Source: Gemmatimonadota bacterium (GTDB taxonomy: Bacteria; Gemmatimonadota; Gemmatimonadetes; Longimicrobiales; Gaopeijiaceae). Taken from it: a DNA stretch of 64,000 nucleotides. Of this stretch, positions 58,767-64,000 are shown one piece after another. The stretch lies in the NCBI GenBank assembly GCA_007121455.1, contig SKKN01000003.1, positions 203,789-267,788 on the forward strand, written 5' to 3'. Both the position numbers and the translations under genes were made by a program. Under the pieces are notes generated by a model. The model saw nothing but the letters and a program-made list of their open reading frames with translations. It did no database searches and had not been told where the DNA came from. Each line of letters begins with the position of its first letter. Position 1 is the stretch's first letter.

Positions 58767-59693
58767 ATGGCCGAGATGATCGAAGACTTCGAGTCCGCGC
58801 CGGTCCCCGTGCGGTCCGCCGTGCTCTCGTTCAGCGCCCTCGCCGTCCCCGTTTTCTCGAGCACCGTCTTCCCGGAGATCACCCGCGACCACGAGACGCT
58901 CCTCTGGCTCCTCGCCCTCGTTCCCGCATTCCTCCTCGCCTACTACCGCGGCTGGCGGGGCGTCGCCGTGGCCATGGCCGCCGGGATGGCGGTCCTGACC
59001 TTCACGAACCTCTACTTGCTCGTCACGGACCAGTCGATCGGTAGTTGGCCCCTTCTGCTCGGTGTCGTGGGGTCATATATCGGAATCGGGATCGGGCTCG
59101 GGATCGTCTCGGAGCTCCTCCACCGGGAGCGGGAACGGGTGCGGATGCTCGCCCTCTACGACTCGCTCACGGGCGCGCCGAACCGGCGCTACGCGGACCT
59201 CATCCTGGAGCGTTCCTTCGGAGCGGCGCAGCGGGGAATGCCCCTCGTCGTGGTCCTCTTCGACGTCGACAAATTCAAGGAGTACAACGACCGCTACGGG
59301 CACCTCGAGGGCGACGAGGCCCTGAAGGTGTTCACCCGCGTCCTCCTGCAGACGACCCGAAAGATGAACCTCTCCGCGCGGTATGGCGGGGAGGAGTTCT
59401 TCTCGATCGTGAACGACAGCACCGTGGAGGGGGCGCTCGTGTTCGTCGACCGGGTTCGGGAGGAGCTCGCGAAGCAGCGGCTGAACGCTGGGGCGATCAC
59501 GGTCTGCACCGGCCTCGCCGCGTACGACCCGTCGATGGTCGACCCCGAGAACCTCGTGGTCGCGGCGGACAAGGCGCTGTACATGGCGAAGGCGGAGGGC
59601 CCCGACACCGTGAAGGTGTACTCGCGTGACCGGGAGGAGGGCGAGGAGCCCCGGGCCGCCTCGGGGGCGGCCGCGGAGGCTACTCCTCGCTGA
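58767..59693 (+). CDS. Membrane-bound diguanylate cyclase (GGEEF)
   Basis: 308 residues. Three or four transmembrane helices fill the first third (about 15-33, 42-60, 62-80 and 85-112), then a short coiled linker (LLHRERERVRMLALYDSLTG) and a full GGDEF domain with the active-type motif ARYGGEEFFSIV and a VVLFDVDKFKEYNDRYGHLE metal and base site. It should synthesise cyclic-di-GMP from GTP at the inner membrane. The N-terminal DHHW-like signal region is unassigned. The ATG at 58767 is chosen over a TTG at 58707 that would add 20 poorly folded residues; the ribosome site is weak. It overlaps the 3' end of pseudo-receiver gene B by 14 bp tail-to-tail. Confidence 0.9.
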   Translation: MAEMIEDFESAPVPVRSAVLSFSALAVPVFSSTVFPEITRDHETLLWLLALVPAFLLAYYRGWRGVAVAMAAGMAVLTFTNLYLLVTDQSIGSWPLLLGVVGSYIGIGIGLGIVSELLHRERERVRMLALYDSLTGAPNRRYADLILERSFGAAQRGMPLVVVLFDVDKFKEYNDRYGHLEGDEALKVFTRVLLQTTRKMNLSARYGGEEFFSIVNDSTVEGALVFVDRVREELAKQRLNAGAITVCTGLAAYDPSMVDPENLVVAADKALYMAKAEGPDTVKVYSRDREEGEEPRAASGAAAEATPR

Positions 59694-60648
59694 ACGCCAG
59701 GATTCGGAGGCCGTTCCCTTCGAGCTGTGCCTTCCGGAGCGCGGTCGTCGCGTGCGTGAGAAAGCTCTCCGGGACGAGGTTCGTCCCGGCCTCCGGCCTG
59801 GAGACCGCGTAGATCCCCGCCTTGAGCTGGATGGTTCGGAGGGATTCGTCTTCCTTGGCGTGCTCCTCGAGCGCTTCCAGGAGTCGCTCGGCAAGACGGG
59901 TAGCGCCGCCCTCGTCGATGTCGGGCGCCACGATCACGAAGTCCGTGTCGCCGATCCTCCCGATCGCGTCGGAGCCGCGGGTGGTCGCCCGCATCATGTC
60001 CGCGAGGGGCTTGGTCACGTCGGGCCCGACCTCCGATCCATCGCCCATGACACCTTCCGGCAGCCGGGCCCCGGCCTCACCGCCCGCGGCAGGATTCCCT
60101 TCGATGTGAGCCGGGCCGACCACCACGCACGCGAGGTCCCGCCCGTTCCTGCGCGCCGCGGAGAGGAGCTCCGTCATCCGCTTCATCGTCCCGTGGAGGT
60201 TGTAGAGCCCGGTCAGGGGGTCCACGTCGCTCTGCTCCATCGCGGCGTCCGTGTCCCGCTTGGCGTCGACGTAGCACTCCACCCTCGCGACGACCTCCTC
60301 CGGATCGAAGGGGGGGTTGAGGACGTCCCATGCCCCGGCCTTGAGGAGGGCGAGCCGCTCCTTCCGCGTGAGCGCGCCGGTCGTGAACGCGAGAATCGGG
60401 GTGCTCGGCCGCACGGTCGGGAGCTCCCGCATCCGCTCGCTCACCTCGCCCCCGTCCATGTCCGGAAGCCTTCGCTCGATCATGATGAGGTCGGGCCGGA
60501 TCTTCTGGGCGAGCCCCAGCCCCTGGTGGCCGGTGTACGCCTTCAGCACCACGTAGCCCTGGGGCTTGAGGATGCTCTCGAAGGAACGGGAGGCCCACTC
60601 TTCCGAGTTCACGAGGAGGACGAGAGGGGTGCCGGTCGAATTCAACAC
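59680..60648 (-). CDS. Pseudo-receiver with degenerate GGDEF domain (copy B)
   Basis: 322 residues, clearly paralogous to the protein at 55617. The receiver domain again has Glu at the acceptor site (RPDLIMIERRLPDMDG) and lacks the conserved Lys (LNPPFDPEEVV). The GGDEF-like domain (about 140-320, DPLTGLYNLHGTMKRMTELL) has GDTDF (GRIGDTDFVIVAPD) instead of GGDEF. The same inserted loop is present. GTG start with AGGAGG 7 bases upstream. It may bind cyclic-di-GMP or GTP without turning it over, and so act as a regulator of the four canonical enzymes around it. It is downstream of the glycosyltransferase gene on the same strand (40 bp). Confidence 0.82.
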   Translation of the reverse strand: MLNSTGTPLVLLVNSEEWASRSFESILKPQGYVVLKAYTGHQGLGLAQKIRPDLIMIERRLPDMDGGEVSERMRELPTVRPSTPILAFTTGALTRKERLALLKAGAWDVLNPPFDPEEVVARVECYVDAKRDTDAAMEQSDVDPLTGLYNLHGTMKRMTELLSAARRNGRDLACVVVGPAHIEGNPAAGGEAGARLPEGVMGDGSEVGPDVTKPLADMMRATTRGSDAIGRIGDTDFVIVAPDIDEGGATRLAERLLEALEEHAKEDESLRTIQLKAGIYAVSRPEAGTNLVPESFLTHATTALRKAQLEGNGLRILAFSEE

Positions 60649-60688
60649 GGTATTCCTCCTGCTGGAGCCTCGATGCGAACGTGACGGC

Positions 60689-61930
60689 TCATGTGCCGTG
60701 GTTCAGCAGAGACACGCTGAGCCGCGCGTAGCTCCACTCCCTCTTGGGGGCGCCGGAGCGGGCTTCCCGGACCACGGCCCGGTAGACCTCCTCCATCTCC
60801 TCCACCCACTGCCGAGCGGAGAACTCCTGGACGACGCGGTTCCTCGCCTCCTCCCCCATCGCCGTCAGCTTTTCGGGCTCCCGGAAGAGCTCGACGACGG
60901 CGCGGGCAAGCGCCTCGGGGTTCGCCCGGGGCACGAGCCGGCCCACCGCGGCCGAGCCCACGATCTCGGGGACCGCGCCCACACGCGTCCCCACCACGGG
61001 GAGCCGGGCTGCCATCGCCTCGAGGGCCTCCCGGGGGAAGGGGTCCCGCAGACTGGGATGGATGAAGAGGTCCGCCCCGGAGAGGATCCGGCCGGTGTCG
61101 TCGTCCGGCTCGGCCCAGTACACGAAGGTGTTCAGCCCCTTCGCGCGGACTCGCCGCTGGAGCTCCGCGCGGTGCTTCCCCTCTCCCGAGATCACGAAAC
61201 GCGCCCGGGGCATGTCCTGGAGAACCGCGGACGCCGCGGAGAGAAGCGTGTCCACTCCGTGGCCCCAATCGTCGAAGGAAGTCCAGGTCGCCGCGATCAG
61301 GGTGCCCTCGGGAAAGCCCGCCTTCGCCCTCAACCACTCCCGGTCGTCGTCCTTCTCCGGCCGGACGGCGCCGGGCTCCACGCCCTGATAGACCACGTCC
61401 ACGAAAGGGCGGGAGAAGACGGCCTCCCGGACGTATTCGTCCCACTGCGCCCGGGAGATCGCCACCACCCGGCGGCTCCAGCGCCGGAGCGCGCGGGCGG
61501 CCCTCCGCTCGCGCGCCCCCGCGGCCTCGGAGGGACCCTCCTCGTCGGGGTCCTCCCCGTAGAGCGTCCCCACGACGGGGACTCCCGCGAGCCGCCCCGC
61601 GAGGGCGCCCCAGAAGCAGGCGTGGGGCTGATGGGCATGGATCAGGTCGTAGCCCCCCCGGGCACGGAGGAGAAGGCGCAGAATGCCCAAGGGGCCGGGC
61701 CGTGCGCGGGACCCAAGGGTGCGGACCGACGCCGAAAGCCCTTGGATCCGTTCCGCGAGATCAGGCTCGGCAGCTTGGTCGATGGCGAGGAGGTCGACGG
61801 AGATCCGGGAAGGGTCCGTCGCCTTGAGAAAGGGGCCGATCTGGGCGTCGCGCCACGCTCCCTTGAGCGAATCCGTGAGCCAGAGGACCCGAAGAGGAGC
61901 CTCCGGACCGTCGTCGAGCGAGCGTGCCAT
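60689..61930 (-). CDS. Family 4 glycosyltransferase
   Basis: 413 residues with the GT-B fold. The N-terminal half has LRVLWLTDSLKGAWRDAQIG and LIHAHQPHACFWGALAG; the GT4 catalytic half has FVISGEGKHRAELQRRV, DLFIHPSLRDPFPREALEAM (EX7E motif) and LPVVGTRVGAVPEIV. It would add a sugar to a lipid or polysaccharide intermediate at the inner membrane face. Its place directly upstream of the pseudo-receiver gene, beside cyclic-di-GMP genes, hints that it makes an exopolysaccharide controlled by that messenger. The start at 61930 is the first in-frame ATG before the clear domain; no strong ribosome site is visible. Confidence 0.88.
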   Translation of the reverse strand: MARSLDDGPEAPLRVLWLTDSLKGAWRDAQIGPFLKATDPSRISVDLLAIDQAAEPDLAERIQGLSASVRTLGSRARPGPLGILRLLLRARGGYDLIHAHQPHACFWGALAGRLAGVPVVGTLYGEDPDEEGPSEAAGARERRAARALRRWSRRVVAISRAQWDEYVREAVFSRPFVDVVYQGVEPGAVRPEKDDDREWLRAKAGFPEGTLIAATWTSFDDWGHGVDTLLSAASAVLQDMPRARFVISGEGKHRAELQRRVRAKGLNTFVYWAEPDDDTGRILSGADLFIHPSLRDPFPREALEAMAARLPVVGTRVGAVPEIVGSAAVGRLVPRANPEALARAVVELFREPEKLTAMGEEARNRVVQEFSARQWVEEMEEVYRAVVREARSGAPKREWSYARLSVSLLNHGT

Positions 61931-62282
61931 GACGGCGTTGCATGCCTCCGTTGAGCGCCAAACGAGGGAAGTCCCCCCGCACGTCGTGCACCAATCATGC
62001 CCCGGCGCGCGCCTGCCGGGCCTTGCTCCGGCGTTCCGCCCCGGTCGCGGCCTCCCGCCTCCCGCCGGCGATCTGTCCGAACGCGGCCGTGCCTCCGATG
62101 CCGGGGAGACCGGCAACCTTTTCCGGAAAAAAATGTGGATTTCGAGGCCTGGACCCGGTGCGCACGCCCCGCCGAACCTGCCACTACACAGATTATCCGC
62201 CGGGCACGAACCCTGCAATAGCGCGGCCCCTAGCCCCCTCGGCGGATGTCCTGGGTCGGGGCGGGTGACGTGAAGCGAATGG

Positions 62283-62311
62283 TTGCAGGACTCCAACAGG
62301 TCTGATATCGT
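62283..62311 (+). promoter_or_regulatory. Possible promoter for the small membrane protein gene
   Basis: TTGCAG (62283-62288) and TATCGT (62306-62311) are 17 bp apart and lie about 110 bp before the next gene. The match is only moderate. The rest of 61931-62418 shows no gene on either strand. Confidence 0.35.
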
Positions 62312-62418
62312 GGGGGCGGAGCCGGTGCCGGTTCCAGAGTAGGAACGGGCGACGCGGGAGCGCGGGCGCTCGCATGACGCTGAAAGACCTACCCCAAGGC
62401 ACATACCAGGAGGCTTCG

Positions 62419-62619
62419 ATGCCCGAAGTGCAGACAGAGACGCAGGCCAAGGAGCTCCGCTTCAAGATGTTCTTCCATTGGGGGGGCGTGTTCATCGCCT
62501 TGCTGGGGCTTGTGATCGGCCTCGCCACGGGGGACTGGACCGCAGGACTCCTCCTCGTGGTCGCCGGCGTCATCTCCTTCCTCTTCGCCAAGCGGCGGAC
62601 GCGGAAGGCGGGGCAGTAA
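62419..62619 (+). CDS. Small two-helix membrane protein
   Basis: 66 residues. After a short charged N terminus there are two close hydrophobic segments (about 15-33 and 37-55; FHWGGVFIALLGLVIGLATG and WTAGLLLVVAGVISFLFA) and a basic tail (KRRTRKAGQ), so both ends probably face the cytoplasm. AGGAGG is 5 bases before the ATG and decides the start. It is 28 bp upstream of the DnaJ-domain gene and probably cotranscribed. No family is recognised. Confidence 0.75.
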   Translation: MPEVQTETQAKELRFKMFFHWGGVFIALLGLVIGLATGDWTAGLLLVVAGVISFLFAKRRTRKAGQ

Positions 62620-62647
62620 CGGCGATCCGACGGATCTCGAGCGAGCC

Positions 62648-63253
62648 GTGCCCGTGACCTCCGACCTCGACTACTACGAGGTCCTCCAGGTGAGCCCGAA
62701 CGCCGATGAGGAGACGATCACGCGGGTGTACCGGTACCTCGCGAAGCGGCTCCATCCCGACAACCCGGAGACGGGGGACGCGGAGCGGTTCACGACCGTG
62801 ACGGATGCGTTCAGGACCCTTTCGGATCCGGAGCGGAGAGCCGAGTACGATCAGCGGTACGAGGGCATCCGCGAGCGGCAGTGGCAGATCCTGGACGAGG
62901 CGTCGGCCGGAGACCCGGTAGAATCGGACCGGAGGGTCCGCTTCGGCATCCTCTCGCTCCTCTACTCCACGCGGCGGCGAGATACCGACGATCCGGGGAT
63001 GGGGGTCTACGAGCTCGAACGGTTGATCGGCACGCCCGAGGAGCACATGAAGTTCCACATCTGGTACCTGAAGCAGAACGCCTGGATCGAGCGACTCGAC
63101 AACGGGCAGTACGCGATCACGGCGGCCGGAGTGGACCGGGTGACGGAAAGCGAGGTGTCTTGGCGGAGCAAAGGGCCGCTCATGATCTCCCAAGGTGGAG
63201 CGGAGCCGGAGCCGGAGCCGGAGATGCGGGATTCTGAGGTTTCCAACGGATGA
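62648..63253 (+). CDS. DnaJ-domain protein with winged-helix-like C terminus
   Basis: 201 residues. The J domain is at the N terminus (about 8-75: LDYYEVLQVSPNADEETITR, YLAKRLHPDNPETGD with the HPD motif, FRTLSDPERRAEYDQRY), so it can stimulate a DnaK ATPase. The G/F and zinc-finger regions of DnaJ are absent. Residues about 115-175 (GMGVYELERLIGTPEEHMKF, IWYLKQNAWIERLDNGQYAI) look like a winged helix. This pairing suggests a regulator or a specialised co-chaperone. GTG start (62648); a second GTG at 62654 is possible. The tail has an acidic EPEPEPE run. Confidence 0.88.
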   Translation: MPVTSDLDYYEVLQVSPNADEETITRVYRYLAKRLHPDNPETGDAERFTTVTDAFRTLSDPERRAEYDQRYEGIRERQWQILDEASAGDPVESDRRVRFGILSLLYSTRRRDTDDPGMGVYELERLIGTPEEHMKFHIWYLKQNAWIERLDNGQYAITAAGVDRVTESEVSWRSKGPLMISQGGAEPEPEPEMRDSEVSNG

Positions 63254-63266
63254 AGGGGGAAGGCTG

Positions 63267-64000
63267 ATGGCCGGTGCCGGGCCTGGAGTGAAAGGCTGCG
63301 ATCGTGAACACCGCTCCCGCAGGAGGGGCAGATTGCTCCTCTCGGGCTTTCTCGGCCTCGTCGCACTCGGGGCGTGCACGGGCGACACGCTCTACGATCC
63401 CACCGGAGTGGAGGAGCCCGACGACCCGGACGCGCCCGCTCCCACGGGCGCCGTGGCCGTGGTGGTCGAGGTGGACGCCCAGGACCGGATGGAGCTCACC
63501 GATGCGGTGACCGTTCACGTCGTGGGGTGGGACCCGGAAGCGGCCGTCGGGATCGAGGAGCTGGGGTACACCGCCGTGATCCGGGACGAGGAGACCGGTG
63601 ACGAGCGGGTGAGAACCTCCTCCGAGGCGTTCAGCCGCGCTCCCGGCGACACGGTCTCCGCCTCCTTCACGCTGGAGCCGGACTGGCTCGGGGGACCGGA
63701 CCTTCCGGCCACCTTCGAGCTCGAGGTCTACGGGTGGGCGGTGAACCGGCAGAACCACTGCGGTGCGGCGGTCCCCGAGGAGCCGACGACGATCTTCGAC
63801 TGCGACCCGCTGCGGGTCGATGGAACGGATCTCACGGTGGGTGACACCCGCGCCGAGGGGATCCCGGTCACGGCCGTGCACGGACGCACGACCGCCTTCG
63901 GCACCTCGTCGATGCGGGTCGGGGACCTGCAGGTCGATACGCTCCGCGAGCGGGCGTACCTCTCCAACCGGCTCTCGAACGAGCTCCACGTCTTCGAGCC
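63267..64000 (+). CDS. Lipoprotein, start of a probable beta-propeller protein, cut by the window edge
   Basis: At least 244 residues; the frame is open at the right edge. The ATG at 63267 follows the DnaJ-domain stop by 13 bp, with GGGGAAGG upstream. The N-terminal signal has an Arg-rich region (HRSRRRGR) and a hydrophobic stretch ending in a lipobox LGAC (Cys39). The mature part begins with an acidic linker, then beta domains (VAVVVEVDAQDRMELTDAVT; ATFELEVYGWAVNRQNH) with Cys pairs, and near the edge VDTLRERAYLSNRLSNELHV, which resembles the first blade of a YncE-like propeller. The full domain plan and function need the sequence beyond 64000. Confidence 0.75.
   Translation, partial: MAGAGPGVKGCDREHRSRRRGRLLLSGFLGLVALGACTGDTLYDPTGVEEPDDPDAPAPTGAVAVVVEVDAQDRMELTDAVTVHVVGWDPEAAVGIEELGYTAVIRDEETGDERVRTSSEAFSRAPGDTVSASFTLEPDWLGGPDLPATFELEVYGWAVNRQNHCGAAVPEEPTTIFDCDPLRVDGTDLTVGDTRAEGIPVTAVHGRTTAFGTSSMRVGDLQVDTLRERAYLSNRLSNELHVFE

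Noticed and set aside
61931..62404. N-terminal extension of the glycosyltransferase
   Set aside because: It is Arg/Pro/Gly-rich without similarity to GT4 enzymes and lacks a start signal.
1..64000. Insertion sequences or prophage
   Set aside because: No transposase, integrase or phage structural gene was recognised; the holin-like name at 7205 refers to a chromosomal envelope family.

Overview
The window is 64 kb of very GC-rich DNA (about two thirds G+C by eye) with tightly packed genes, many 1 to 11 bp start/stop overlaps, frequent GTG and TTG starts and good GGAGG-type ribosome binding sites. The gene content fits a Gram-negative, probably aerobic bacterium, most likely of the Gemmatimonadota. 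It includes a CBM9-like/DUF5916 outer-membrane protein, many lipoproteins and Tat substrates, a SARP-like regulator, DUF4242 proteins, a DUF222/HNH protein and remnants of M28 and amidohydrolase genes. The phylum is inferred from gene style; there is no rRNA gene here.

Layout. 1-6.2 kb: thioredoxin-like protein, then a divergent envelope cluster (PpiC-like lipoprotein and M50-like protease leftward; YcbB-type L,D-transpeptidase and M15 peptidase rightward) ending at a strong bidirectional terminator shared with a 57-codon gene. 6.7-8.5 kb: four coupled small envelope proteins (holin-like, DUF3618). 8.7-14.8 kb: DUF5916 protein, tRNA-Ala(TGC), zinc-ribbon frame, molybdopterin oxidoreductase, then a scar where an AbrB/Doc toxin-antitoxin pair lies between fragments of an M28 peptidase and an amidohydrolase. 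13.9-18.2 kb: leftward tonB-like/TPR/AI-2E/GNAT genes. 18.4-22 kb: matrixin-like protease with a coiled-coil insertion, lipoprotein, DoxX remnant, DUF4174, YbaK and ArsC-like proteins.

22-28 kb: a complete cyanophycin operon read leftward (cyanophycinase, cyanophycin synthetase, isoaspartyl dipeptidase, then an uncharacterised ATP-grasp ligase), with overlaps or 2 bp gaps throughout. It should make cyanophycin, release beta-Asp-Arg and cleave it to Asp and Arg; the ligase role is open. 28-34 kb: SARP/BTAD regulator followed by DUF4242, FAD oxidoreductase and methyltransferase, a small tailoring or detoxification operon. 34-42 kb: two GNAT/SCP2-like proteins with a macro domain read in frame, coiled-coil lipoprotein, YbhB-like protein, aldo/keto reductase, kelch-like protein and a GNAT/cNMP-domain fusion. 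42-47 kb: CXXCH protein and Vgb-like propeller, cold-shock gene with promoter plus terminator in its leader, histidine kinase, bactofilin with a methyltransferase-like partner.

47-50 kb: a DUF222/HNH gene carrying two copies of a perfect palindrome and followed by 24-bp and 22-bp tandem repeats, a likely recombination-prone site. 51-60.7 kb: a cyclic-di-GMP island (PilZ protein, MEDS-GAF-PAS-PAS-GGDEF-EAL, PAS-GGDEF-EAL, membrane GGDEF, and two paralogous pseudo-receiver/degenerate-GGDEF proteins with Glu at the phospho-acceptor site). 60.7-64 kb: GT4 glycosyltransferase, small membrane protein, DnaJ-domain protein and a lipoprotein running off the right edge.
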